Notes under the pieces: generated by a model | Databases searched by the model: none | What the model was told of the DNA's origin: nothing | What the model saw: the letters and a program-made list of their open reading frames with translations, nothing else | Assembly: GCA_004556755.1 (NCBI GenBank) | Contig: SFFW01000004.1 | Coordinates: 62,001-126,000 of the forward strand | Direction of reading: 5' to 3' | Length of the DNA stretch: 64,000 nucleotides | From: Clostridiales bacterium | Lineage (GTDB): Bacteria; Bacillota; Clostridia; Oscillospirales; Oscillospiraceae | Position numbers and translations under genes: made by a program | In this document: positions 1 to 7,379 of the stretch, in pieces | Numbering within the stretch: the stretch's first letter is position 1 | How the letters are laid out: each line of letters opens with the position of its first letter

Positions 1-99
1 GGCGGAAAACTCCTTCTCGTAGAAATCGACAAACGCCTCGTAGGGAATATCGAGCGTCAGCCTGTCGTACCAAAAGGCAAGTGGACCGTAGGCGTTCAT
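1..99 (-). CDS. SAM-dependent methyltransferase, N-terminal fragment (runs off window)
   Basis: The first 33 codons of a minus-strand gene are present, reading MNAYGPLAFWYDRLT and continuing to the window edge. The pattern M-N-A-Y-x-x-L-A-x-x-Y-D-R-L is the usual opening of small class I methyltransferases in Clostridia, ahead of the glycine-rich SAM loop, which is not in the window. The start codon overlaps the stop of the upstream YerC-like gene (ATGA), so the two are translationally coupled. Substrate cannot be judged from this fragment. Confidence 0.6.
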   Translation of the reverse strand, partial: MNAYGPLAFWYDRLTLDIPYEAFVDFYEKEFSA

Positions 100-392
100 T
101 CCCCGGCGTTCTCCAAGCGGTCGAATACGACCTCGTAGCCGTCCTTACCGTACTTGAGAGAACGGTTGACACGGCTTATCGTTGCGCTGGAAGCGCCGGT
201 CTCGGCAAGAATGTCGTTGTACTTCATGTCCTTGCTGAGGCAGACGGCGACCTGATAGCGCTGCTCCATAGCCTGTATTTCGGTGACGGTGCAGAGATCG
301 TCAAAAAAGTCCATACATTCCTCGACGCTGCGAAGCGTGAGTATAGCCTTGTACATATCGGTGTTGCGAGGCTTTCTGCTTTGCTTGTTCAT
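96..392 (-). CDS. YerC/YecD-type TrpR-like transcriptional regulator
   Basis: A 98-residue protein matching the YerC/YecD family of TrpR-related repressors in length and sequence. The middle holds the helix-turn-helix: DILAETGASSATISRVNRSL (about residues 60-79) is the DNA-contacting segment, preceded by the helical dimer segment with EQRYQVAVCL. The family's ligand is not settled; TrpR itself senses tryptophan. A GGAGG lies 7-8 bases upstream of the ATG. The start is chosen because of this site and because the promoter lies just beyond it. The gene is co-transcribed with the methyltransferase that follows. A matching inverted repeat flanks its promoter and may be its own operator. Confidence 0.85.
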   Translation of the reverse strand: MNKQSRKPRNTDMYKAILTLRSVEECMDFFDDLCTVTEIQAMEQRYQVAVCLSKDMKYNDILAETGASSATISRVNRSLKYGKDGYEVVFDRLENAGE

Positions 393-424
393 TGGTAAGG
401 TCCTCCGTTTAAACGTTTCACTTC

Positions 425-476
425 AACGCTTTAGTTGATGATATAATACATCAATTCTTTTTAAATGTAAAGCGTT
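425..476 (-). promoter_or_regulatory. yerC promoter flanked by 9-bp inverted repeats
   Basis: On the minus strand, -35 TTTACA (466-471) and -10 TATTAT (443-448) are separated by 17 bp. A perfect inverted repeat AACGCTTTA (425-433) / TAAAGCGTT (468-476) brackets the promoter: one arm overlaps the -35 and the other falls just past the expected start site. This is a typical arrangement for a repressor operator pair. That the YerC-like protein binds it is inference. Confidence 0.55.
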
Positions 477-551
477 ATCGTGTAAAGAAAGCGATAATGC
501 ACACGATGTGCGTCAATTTGCCCCGTATGACGCTGCACCGCAAGTTTCCTG

Positions 552-580
552 TTGAAAAATTGACGAGTGTATAGTAGAAT
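552..580 (+). promoter_or_regulatory. Promoter of the nfeD-SPFH operon
   Basis: -35 TTGAAA (552-557), 17-bp spacer, -10 TAGAAT (575-580). AGGAGG at 591-596 follows and sets the start at 605. Confidence 0.65.
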
Positions 581-604
581 AAAATCAAACAGGAGGTAGA
601 GCAT

Positions 605-1057
605 ATGAGTATGTCAGTTATATGGCTCGTCGCCATCGTCGTGTTTGCGGCATTTGAGGCGACCACCGTGGGGCTTACGTCGATCTGGTTTGCTCTCGGT
701 GCGCTTGCGGCGCTTATCGCAGAACTTCTGGGTGCGGCGCTGTGGCTTCAGATCACGCTGTTTCTCGTCGTTTCGGCGCTCACGCTGTACTTTACGAGAC
801 CTCTCGTTAAAAAGTACGTCAACGGAAAGGTCCAGCCCACGAATGCCGATGCACTCATCGGCAAGGAGTGCAAGGTCATCGAGAACATAGACAACCTAAA
901 CGGCACCGGCGCCGTATATGTTGACGGCAAAACGTGGACCGCAAGGAGCGATGACGATGAGGTTATCGAGGTCGGGCAGACCGTCATTGCGGAGCGTATA
1001 GAGGGCGTTAAGCTTATCGTAGCAAAGGCCGCCGAGACTGCGGCTCTTAATAATTAA
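605..1057 (+). CDS. NfeD-family membrane protein
   Basis: A 150-residue protein with two or three hydrophobic helices in residues 4-75 and a soluble C-terminal beta-rich domain (about 80-145) with the NfeD-type OB-fold pattern LIGKECKVIENID...GAVYVDGKTWTARSDD. NfeD-like proteins partner with stomatin/SPFH proteins in the membrane and are thought to organise or protect membrane microdomains. The SPFH gene follows after 11 bp, which supports this. Length matches short NfeD proteins without the ClpP-like protease domain. AGGAGG 8 bases upstream fixes the start. Confidence 0.88.
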   Translation: MSMSVIWLVAIVVFAAFEATTVGLTSIWFALGALAALIAELLGAALWLQITLFLVVSALTLYFTRPLVKKYVNGKVQPTNADALIGKECKVIENIDNLNGTGAVYVDGKTWTARSDDDEVIEVGQTVIAERIEGVKLIVAKAAETAALNN

Positions 1058-1068
1058 GGAGGAAACTT

Positions 1069-1983
1069 ATGGACGGATTTATGAACTTTTTGGCCGACGG
1101 CGGCTGGATCGTAGTTGCGCTCATCGCTCTTGTGCTGATTGTCATTGCACGCAACATAAGAGTCGTACAGCAGAGCAGAGTTATGATCATCGAGCGTCTC
1201 GGCAAGTATCAGGCCACCTGGGGTACCGGCATCCATGTCAAGATCCCCTTCTTTGAGAAGGTCGCAAAGACCATTTCGCTCAAGGAGCAGGTCGCAGACT
1301 TCCCGCCTCAGCCCGTTATCACCAAGGATAACGTCACCATGCAGATAGATACGGTCATCTACTTCCAGATAACCGACCCGAAGCTCTATACCTACGGCAT
1401 TGAGCATCCCATGATCGCAATCGAGAACCTGTCTGCAACCACGCTGCGTAACATCATCGGCGACCTGGAGCTTGACCAGTGCCTTACCAGCCGTGACCTC
1501 ATAAACGGCAAGATGCGCAACATCCTTGACGAAGCCACCGATCCGTGGGGCATCAAGGTAAACCGTGTCGAGCTTAAGAACATCCTCCCGCCGAGAGAGA
1601 TCCAGTCTGCAATGGAAAAGCAGATGAAGGCGGAGCGTGAACGCCGTGAGGCGATTCTCCGTGCGGAAGGCGAGAAGCGTGCGGCGATCCTTGAAGCCGA
1701 AGGCGAAAAGGAATCCGCCATCCTCCGTGCAGACGCAAAGAAGCAGCAGCAGATCCTTGAGGCGGAAGGCGAAGCCGAAGCAATACTCAAGGTCCAGACC
1801 GCTACCGCAGAGGGTATCAGGCTCATAAACGAGGCCTGCCCCAGCGAGGCAGTGCTGAAGATCAAGGCGCTCGAAGCCTTTGCAGCCGCCGCAAACGGTC
1901 AGGCGACGAAGATCATCATCCCCAGCGAGATACAGGGCATTGCCGGTCTTGCGGAGGGCGTCGTCGAAGCGGTAAAGAAGTAA
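1069..1983 (+). CDS. SPFH/band-7 (stomatin/prohibitin-like) membrane protein
   Basis: A 304-residue stomatin-type protein. It has one N-terminal membrane helix (about 8-28), then the SPFH domain (about 30-190) with the conserved stretch TISLKEQVADFPPQPVITKD and NRVELKNILPP, followed by a long charged coiled coil (about 190-250) made of near-repeats of the type RAEGEKRAAILEAEGEK. Such proteins oligomerise at the membrane and scaffold or modulate other membrane proteins, usually together with NfeD, the gene just upstream. A ribosome site AAGGAGG lies in the short gap. The specific client is unknown. Confidence 0.92.
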   Translation: MDGFMNFLADGGWIVVALIALVLIVIARNIRVVQQSRVMIIERLGKYQATWGTGIHVKIPFFEKVAKTISLKEQVADFPPQPVITKDNVTMQIDTVIYFQITDPKLYTYGIEHPMIAIENLSATTLRNIIGDLELDQCLTSRDLINGKMRNILDEATDPWGIKVNRVELKNILPPREIQSAMEKQMKAERERREAILRAEGEKRAAILEAEGEKESAILRADAKKQQQILEAEGEAEAILKVQTATAEGIRLINEACPSEAVLKIKALEAFAAAANGQATKIIIPSEIQGIAGLAEGVVEAVKK

Positions 1984-1996
1984 ACTACGGTATGAC

Positions 1997-2024
1997 ATAT
2001 CCGGCGGCGCTTGCCGCCGGATAT
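1997..2024 (+). terminator. Perfect 12-bp hairpin after the SPFH gene
   Basis: Arms ATATCCGGCGGC and GCCGCCGGATAT enclose a GCTT loop. There is no T tract downstream, so it may be an RNA-stabilising or weak/Rho-type 3' end rather than a true intrinsic terminator. Confidence 0.4.
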
Positions 2025-2049
2025 TCGTAATGTCCGAACAGGAGAGAAT

Positions 2050-3306
2050 ATGCTTAAAATTGCGGAATTTATGATCAACTCCGGCATGAATGCCGACGCC
2101 GTCTCGCTTTACGACTGTGCCGCCGCCTTTTGCGAAAAGGCGAGAACGGGGCTTTCCGGTAAGCAGGACGAGCTGCCCATGATACCGACCTATCTCAAAG
2201 CGCCAGGCAGGATGCCGCAAAGCGGCACCGCTGCGGTCATCGACGCCGGGGGGACGAATCTCAGGCTCTCGTCGGTGAGCTTTAAAGGCGGCAAACCCTG
2301 TATCGAGAGCCTGAAGCAGCTTCCCATGCCGGGCTCGGAGGCGCCTATTGCGTGGGAGGAGTTTATCTCGACCCTTGCGCAGGAGCTGCGTCCCTTTGCG
2401 GATGCCGCCGATGCGATAGGCTTTTGCTTTTCCTACCCTGCTGAGGCGGGGAGCGACCTTGACAGCCGGGTACTGGGGCTTACAAAGCAGGTGAAGATAG
2501 AGGGCGCCGAGGGGCGCTTTCCCGGCAGGGACCTTGCCGCTGCGCTGCGCACTCTCGGCTGTGCGGAAAAGAAGGTCGTCGTTTTAAATGACACTCCCGC
2601 CGTGCTGCTGGGCGGCGCTGCGATGCACGGGACAAAGGACTGCGACGGCTATGCCGGACTTATCGCCGGAACGGGGCTTAACACCTGCTGCGTTCTGGAC
2701 GTTTCAGACATTCCAAAGCTGTCGATGGGGAGCGGGAAAATGCTCGTGAACCTCGAATCCGGCTCCTTTAGCGGCTTTGCACGGGGCAGCATCGACCTTG
2801 CGATGGACGAGGACCTGCCCGACACAGGCTACTACGTCGGCGAGAAGATGTGTTCCGGGCGCTACCTCGGTATGCTGTGTATGTATATAATGAAGGCGGC
2901 GACGAGGGAAGGCATATTCTCCGACTATGCCTCGGCGGTCATCGAAAGAATGACCGAGGTCACGACCCCGACGATAGACAAGTGGGGCAGAGGGAGATTC
3001 CCCAAGGGCTTTTCGGCGGAGGATAAGGTGAATTTGGTTTACATAATAAATGAGCTGTTCGACCGTGCGGCACGCTGTGCCGCAGCCGAGCTGTGCGGCA
3101 TCATGCTGCTCACGGGGCAGGGCAGGGAAAAGCCGCTGAACATCGCAGCGGACGGTTCGCTGTTTAACAAAAGCGCACTGTTCGTGCCGGAGCTTACAAA
3201 GCACATGGACATTTTTGCGGGCGAGATAATGGAGCGCCGCTACCGCTTCGTCACGGGCGAAAACCTGACGCTGCTCGGCACCGCCGCCGCAGCGCTTATG
3301 AACTGA
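2050..3306 (+). CDS. Hexokinase-family sugar kinase
   Basis: A 418-residue protein of the eukaryote-type hexokinase fold found in some Clostridia. Near residue 60 it has the phosphate-1 loop AAVIDAGGTNLRLSSVSF, then GFCFSYPAE, a catalytic-Asp segment VVVLNDTPAVLLGG and the adenosine/phosphate loop LIAGTGLNTC, all in family order. It should phosphorylate glucose or related hexoses with ATP in the cytosol, feeding glycolysis and the glycogen pathway encoded nearby. The start is the ATG behind GGAGAGAA; upstream in-frame codons pass through the preceding hairpin and are unlikely to be coding. Sugar preference is not predictable here. Confidence 0.85.
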   Translation: MLKIAEFMINSGMNADAVSLYDCAAAFCEKARTGLSGKQDELPMIPTYLKAPGRMPQSGTAAVIDAGGTNLRLSSVSFKGGKPCIESLKQLPMPGSEAPIAWEEFISTLAQELRPFADAADAIGFCFSYPAEAGSDLDSRVLGLTKQVKIEGAEGRFPGRDLAAALRTLGCAEKKVVVLNDTPAVLLGGAAMHGTKDCDGYAGLIAGTGLNTCCVLDVSDIPKLSMGSGKMLVNLESGSFSGFARGSIDLAMDEDLPDTGYYVGEKMCSGRYLGMLCMYIMKAATREGIFSDYASAVIERMTEVTTPTIDKWGRGRFPKGFSAEDKVNLVYIINELFDRAARCAAAELCGIMLLTGQGREKPLNIAADGSLFNKSALFVPELTKHMDIFAGEIMERRYRFVTGENLTLLGTAAAALMN

Positions 3307-3318
3307 AGCTTGAGGATT

Positions 3319-3355
3319 AAACCCGATCTGTCGGTGACAGGTCGGGTTTTCTTTT
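3319..3355 (+). terminator. Intrinsic terminator of the hexokinase gene
   Basis: A 14-bp stem with one G-U pair (AAACCCGATCTGTC / GACAGGTCGGGTTT), short loop and T-rich tail TTCTTTT. Confidence 0.85.
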
Positions 3356-3366
3356 GCTAAAATCGC

Positions 3367-3421
3367 TTGACAAAAACGGAGAAGCGCTGTATGCTGTCAA
3401 AGCAATTCGGGAATGATTCTC
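3367..3421 (+). promoter_or_regulatory. Promoter and Fur/Zur-like operator of the metal operon
   Basis: -35 TTGACA (3367-3372), 17-bp spacer, -10 TATGCT (3390-3395). Just downstream, GAATGATTC (about 3411-3419) is a 4-1-4 palindrome inside a longer TGAGAATCATTCCC stretch on the opposite strand. This resembles the AT-rich core of Fur/Zur boxes and lies where a bound repressor would block transcription. Binding by the Fur-family protein encoded immediately after is inference. Confidence 0.55.
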
Positions 3422-3438
3422 AAATTGGAGGCTTTACC

Positions 3439-3822
3439 ATGAACTATCAGACTAAGGCGAGAAGGCAGCTTCTTGACTGTCTTGCGGATAATGCCGAGAG
3501 CAGGCTGAGCATTGACGAGATCATGTCGGCGCTCGGCGCTTCGGCTCCGGGAAAAAGCACGCTGTACAGGCAGATGAAAAGCCTGTGCGACGAGGGGCTT
3601 GTGCGGCGCTTTGCATCGGAAAGCGGCAAGGCGCTTTATCAGCTTGCGGGCGCAAGCTGCTGCTGTGAGCATCTGCACTTTAAGTGCCTTGACTGCGGCG
3701 CCCTGCTGCATCTTGACGGCGAGGCGCAGGCTGCGCTCTGCCGCTCTGCGGGCGTCGTCATCGACGACGGACTCAGTATGCTGTACGGAAGGTGTGCAAA
3801 ATGTGCAAAACGATCAGAATAA
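3439..3822 (+). CDS. Fur-family metalloregulator (probably Zur-like)
   Basis: A 127-residue Fur-family repressor. An N-terminal winged helix contains APGKSTLYRQMKSLCDEGLV (about residues 35-54), and a C-terminal dimer/metal domain carries CEHLHFKCLDCG and a final CAKC. The four cysteines in two CxxC pairs are the structural zinc site of the family; the HLHF motif belongs to the regulatory site. Start chosen at the ATG behind TTGGAGG. It overlaps the substrate-binding protein gene of a Znu-type importer, so it most likely represses zinc (or manganese) uptake when metal is ample. Metal identity is inferred from context. Confidence 0.88.
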   Translation: MNYQTKARRQLLDCLADNAESRLSIDEIMSALGASAPGKSTLYRQMKSLCDEGLVRRFASESGKALYQLAGASCCCEHLHFKCLDCGALLHLDGEAQAALCRSAGVVIDDGLSMLYGRCAKCAKRSE

Positions 3823-4745
3823 CGCTTGCAGGGCTTCTTGCTGCGGCGCTGCTGCTGCCGCTGCTGTGTGCCTGCACCGCCGCCGAAACGGAGCCTGACC
3901 CCGATAAGCTCAGCATAGTATGCACCGATTTTCCGGCATATGACTTTGCAAGGGCGATCGCCGGAGACAGGGCGGAGATACTGCTCCTCATAAAGCCGGG
4001 AGCGGAATCGCACTCCTTTGAGCCGACGCCTAAGGAGATACTCAGCATCGAAAGCTGTGACCTTTTTATCTGCAACGGCGGTGAGTCAGAGGCTTGGGCG
4101 GAGAGACTTTACCGTGACGGCGGCATCGAGCGCAGGCTCGTTATGATGGACTGCGTGGAGACCGTCACCGAGGAGGAAAAGGAAGGGATGTATGTCCGAG
4201 GCGAGGAGGACGAGGAGGAACTGGACGAACACGTTTGGACATCGCCCGTTAACGCCGCTGCCATTGTGAGCGCCATATGCGACGAGCTTTGTAAGCTCTC
4301 GTCCGACGACGCAACCTACTTTCGTGCAAACTGCGATGCGTACCGTGCAAGGCTTGCGGAGCTTGACTCGGAGTTTCGGCGCACCGTCGCAAACGCAAAG
4401 CACGACGTGCTTGTCTTTGCGGACAGATTCCCCATGCGCTACTTCACGCTGGAGTACGGGCTTGACTACTTTGCCGCCTTCCCCGGCTGCTCCGGCGAGA
4501 CGGAGCCTTCGGCAAAGACCGTTGCGTTTCTGATCGACAAGGTGAGAGACGAAAAGCTGCCCGCCGTCTTGTATATGGAATTTTCAAATCAGAAGATGGC
4601 GGACGTCATCTGCGAGGAAACGGGCTGCAAAAAGCTCCCGTTTTACTCCGTTCACAACGTCACCGCCGAGCAGCTTGAGGCGGGGCTCGGATACTTGGAC
4701 CTTATGGAGATAAATCTGAAATCGTTAAAGGAGGCGCTTGGCTGA
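3801..4745 (+). CDS. Metal ABC transporter substrate-binding lipoprotein (ZnuA/TroA-like)
   Basis: A 314-residue lipoprotein: hydrophobic signal followed by lipobox LCAC, then a cluster A-I metal-binding fold. Metal-ligand candidates include H71 in SHSFEP and H144 in DEHVW. The third ligand region reads FADRFPMRYF, a form in which the usual His is replaced. A run of acidic residues (about 124-143) sits where ZnuA proteins often have a His-rich loop. It captures Zn2+ or Mn2+ outside the membrane for the ZnuBC-type partners downstream. The ATG at 3801 is preferred; a GTG at 3792 is possible. The 5' end overlaps the Fur-family gene. Confidence 0.88.
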   Translation: MCKTIRITLAGLLAAALLLPLLCACTAAETEPDPDKLSIVCTDFPAYDFARAIAGDRAEILLLIKPGAESHSFEPTPKEILSIESCDLFICNGGESEAWAERLYRDGGIERRLVMMDCVETVTEEEKEGMYVRGEEDEEELDEHVWTSPVNAAAIVSAICDELCKLSSDDATYFRANCDAYRARLAELDSEFRRTVANAKHDVLVFADRFPMRYFTLEYGLDYFAAFPGCSGETEPSAKTVAFLIDKVRDEKLPAVLYMEFSNQKMADVICEETGCKKLPFYSVHNVTAEQLEAGLGYLDLMEINLKSLKEALG

Positions 4746-5452
4746 TGGCACAGCTTTGCTGCAAGAATGTTGGGTTTGCCTACGGCGGGGAGACCGTGCT
4801 TTCGGGGGTGAATTTCTCCGTGAATGCCGGCGACTACCTGTGCATAGTCGGAGAAAACGGCTCCGGCAAATCGACGCTTATGAAGGGCATACTCGGACTT
4901 AAAGAGCCGAGCGAGGGCGAGATCGTTTTCGGCGACGGACTTAAAGCAAATGAGATAGGCTACCTGCCGCAGCAGACGGGGATACAGCGTGATTTTCCCG
5001 CAAGCGTCGGCGAGGTGGTGCTGTCCGGGCGCATAAGCGGTATGGGTCACCGCCTGTTTTACAGCCGTGCGGACAGGGAAGCAGCGAGTGAGAACCTTGA
5101 GCGCATGGGCATCGAGGAGCTTAAAGACCGCTGCTACATGGAGCTTTCCGGCGGACAGCAGCAGCGGGTGCTGCTTGCCAGAGCCATGTGCGCAACGAAA
5201 AAGCTTCTCCTGCTCGACGAACCCGTCACCGGGCTTGACCCGAACGCCGCAAACGAGATGTACAACCTCATCAAGCTTATAAACCTCTGCGACAAAATAA
5301 GCGTCATCATGGTCACACACGACGTACACGAGGCGGTGCGCTACGCAACGCACATCCTGCACCTCGGACACGGGCAGCTCTTTTTCGGCAGCGTGGAGGA
5401 GTATCGCAAAAGCGACCATGTGCGCAGACTTTTGGGAGGTGGTACGCTGTGA
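4745..5452 (+). CDS. Metal ABC transporter ATP-binding protein (ZnuC-like)
   Basis: A 235-residue ABC ATPase. Walker A GENGSGKST (about residues 37-45), Q-loop region YLPQQTG, signature LSGGQQQR, Walker B KLLLLDEP and switch His in MVTHDVHEA are all present. It powers metal import with the flanking binding protein and permease. Its ATG overlaps the stop of the binding-protein gene (TGATG), and its own end overlaps the permease start, so the three are translationally coupled. Confidence 0.92.
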   Translation: MAQLCCKNVGFAYGGETVLSGVNFSVNAGDYLCIVGENGSGKSTLMKGILGLKEPSEGEIVFGDGLKANEIGYLPQQTGIQRDFPASVGEVVLSGRISGMGHRLFYSRADREAASENLERMGIEELKDRCYMELSGGQQQRVLLARAMCATKKLLLLDEPVTGLDPNAANEMYNLIKLINLCDKISVIMVTHDVHEAVRYATHILHLGHGQLFFGSVEEYRKSDHVRRLLGGGTL

Positions 5453-6267
5453 GCGGGATAATCGGAGAAATGCTGTCCTACCAGTTCATGGTGAGGGCGC
5501 TCATAGTCGGCATACTCGTGTCGCTGTGCGCAGCGCTTTTGGGCGTGTCGCTCGTACTCAAGCGCTTTTCGATGATAGGCGACGGACTGTCGCACGTCGG
5601 CTTCGGTGCGCTTGCGCTTGCCGCAGCGCTGAATATCGCACCGCTTGCGCTTGCGGTGCCGGTCGTCGTGCTGGCTGCGTTCCTGCTGCTGCGCATCAAT
5701 AAGAGCAGCCGGATAAAGGGCGATGCCGCCATTGCGCTCATATCCAGCAGCGCCCTTGCCGTGGGCGTTATCGTCATCAGCGTCACGACGGGCATGAACG
5801 CCGACGTTTCGAGCTATATGTTCGGCAGCATCCTGTCGCTGAGCGGCGACGACGCCGTTTTGAGCATCGTGCTGTCGGTCATCGTTCTGTGTATGTTCGT
5901 GTTTTTGTATCCGAGGATATTCGCCGTCACCTTCGACGAGGATTTTGCGAGGGCGACGGGGACAAAGACGGAGCTGTATAACAGCGTCATTGCCGTGCTG
6001 ACGGCGGTGACGGTCGTGCTGGGCATGAGGATGATGGGAGCGCTGCTCATATCGAGCCTTATCGTGTTTCCGGCGCTCAGTTCCATGCGCCTGTGCCGCA
6101 GCTTCAGGTCGGTCGTTATCTGCTCCGGCGCTCTGGCGGTCCTTTGCTTTGTTCTCGGAATGACCGCATCCTTCGCCTTCGAGCTGCCGAGCGGAGCAAG
6201 CGTCGTTGCTGTGAATATCGTCGCATTTCTGCTGTTTTCTATTGCAGCTTTCATAAAAAAGCGGTAA
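5449..6267 (+). CDS. Metal ABC transporter permease (ZnuB-like)
   Basis: A 272-residue integral membrane protein of the ABC-3 permease family with about eight helices, including the family segment LKRFSMIGDGLSHVGFGALA near residue 40 and MMGALLISSLIVFPALSS near residue 190. It forms the channel of the zinc/manganese importer. GTG start inside the ATPase gene end, with GGGAGG upstream. No clear terminator was seen in the 260 bp after it. Confidence 0.92.
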   Translation: MSGIIGEMLSYQFMVRALIVGILVSLCAALLGVSLVLKRFSMIGDGLSHVGFGALALAAALNIAPLALAVPVVVLAAFLLLRINKSSRIKGDAAIALISSSALAVGVIVISVTTGMNADVSSYMFGSILSLSGDDAVLSIVLSVIVLCMFVFLYPRIFAVTFDEDFARATGTKTELYNSVIAVLTAVTVVLGMRMMGALLISSLIVFPALSSMRLCRSFRSVVICSGALAVLCFVLGMTASFAFELPSGASVVAVNIVAFLLFSIAAFIKKR

Positions 6268-6350
6268 CGTATTTGTGAGATTATAACAAACGCCGCCGCA
6301 TACTACACAAAAATGCCTGCCTCATTTTATGCAATTATTTAAAATTCCAG

Positions 6351-6382
6351 TGAATATTCATGCAATAATGAATAATATTCAT
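6351..6382 (+). promoter_or_regulatory. Two ArgR-like palindromes upstream of the amino acid importer
   Basis: TGAATATTCA (6351-6360) and ATGAATAATATTCAT (6368-6382) are perfect palindromes with centres about 20 bp apart. They resemble the AT-rich ARG boxes (TGAAT...ATTCA) bound by ArgR/AhrC, which usually occur in pairs about two helical turns apart. They lie about 50-80 bp upstream of the -35. This would fit control of an arginine/lysine-type importer. ArgR binding is inferred. Confidence 0.55.
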
Positions 6383-6430
6383 TAAAAACGAAAAAAATCA
6401 AAATTTTTGCGAATATTTTTTCAAAAATGC

Positions 6431-6459
6431 TTGACATCGGTGAATATAGGTGCTAATAT
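6431..6459 (+). promoter_or_regulatory. Promoter of the amino acid ABC operon
   Basis: -35 TTGACA (6431-6436), 17-bp spacer, -10 TAATAT (6454-6459), about 70 bases ahead of the first start codon. Confidence 0.75.
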
Positions 6460-6530
6460 AGCCACTGTCATCAGCAAGCGCTGTTGTGAATTTTAAAATT
6501 GTTTAATTGTTTTGAATGAGGTAGATTAAG

Positions 6531-7310
6531 ATGAAAAAGATTGTTGCACTTATCCTTGCACTTGTTTGTGTGTTCGCACTGTGCGCTTGCTCCGGCGGCG
6601 ACAACGGCGACGAAAAGAAAACTCTCGTTATGGCGACCAACGCCACCTTCCCTCCCTATGAGTACTACGAGGGCAAAGACATGGTCGGTATCGACGTTGA
6701 GATCGCTCAGGCAATAGCCGACAAGCTCGGCATGGAGCTTGAGATCCAGGACATGGAGTTCAATGCGGTCATCTCCTCCGTTGCTTCCGGCAAGGCGGAC
6801 ATGGGCATGGCGGGACTTTCCGTTACCCCCGACCGTGAGAAGCAGGTCAAGTTCTCCGACAGCTACTGCAGCGGAATTCAGGTCATCATCGTTCCCGAAG
6901 ACAGCGACATTACCTCTGCCGACGACATCCTTGCAAAGATCGAAGCGGGCGAGGACATCCAGATCGGCTGCCAGGTCGGCACCACCGGCTACACCTACTC
7001 CTCCGATACCGTTGAAAACGGTGGCTTCGGCGAAGATCACGTTCAGGCATTCCCCGCAGGCGCCGACGCAATTGCAGCTCTGCTCTCCGATAAGATCGAC
7101 TGCGTCATAATCGACAACGAGCCTGCAAAAGCATTCGTCGAGAGAAACGACGGTCTTGTGATACTTGACAGCAAGTACGTAAGCGAGGACTATGCGATCG
7201 CATTCGCAAAGGACAGCGAGATAGCCGACGACGTCAACAAGGCTCTGCAGGAGCTGATCGCTGACGGTACCGTCGCCAAGATCATCGCGAAGTACATAAA
7301 CGCCGACTGA
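6531..7310 (+). CDS. Polar amino acid ABC transporter substrate-binding lipoprotein
   Basis: A 259-residue family-3 solute-binding protein. Signal peptide with lipobox LCAC (Cys about residue 20), then the motif ATNATFPPYEYYEGKDMVGIDVEIA that opens this family and the middle signature ADMGMAGLSVTPDREKQVKFS. C-terminal lobe ends with ELIADGTVAKIIAKYI. It binds a polar or basic amino acid outside the membrane. The upstream ArgR-like boxes point to arginine, lysine or a related ligand, but this is inference. Permease and ATPase genes follow. Confidence 0.9.
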   Translation: MKKIVALILALVCVFALCACSGGDNGDEKKTLVMATNATFPPYEYYEGKDMVGIDVEIAQAIADKLGMELEIQDMEFNAVISSVASGKADMGMAGLSVTPDREKQVKFSDSYCSGIQVIIVPEDSDITSADDILAKIEAGEDIQIGCQVGTTGYTYSSDTVENGGFGEDHVQAFPAGADAIAALLSDKIDCVIIDNEPAKAFVERNDGLVILDSKYVSEDYAIAFAKDSEIADDVNKALQELIADGTVAKIIAKYINAD

Positions 7311-7328
7311 TCCCAACATTTGCACGGC

Positions 7329-7358
7329 AAGGCGGGGGCGTAACGCCCCTGCCTTTCT
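7329..7358 (+). terminator. Partial terminator between binding protein and permease
   Basis: An imperfect stem AAGGCGGGGGCG / CGCCCCTGCCTT with a TAA loop and TTCTT tail. Read-through attenuation here would give the usual excess of binding-protein transcript over the membrane components. Confidence 0.55.
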
Positions 7359-7379
7359 TGCGCAGAAGGAGATAGATAT

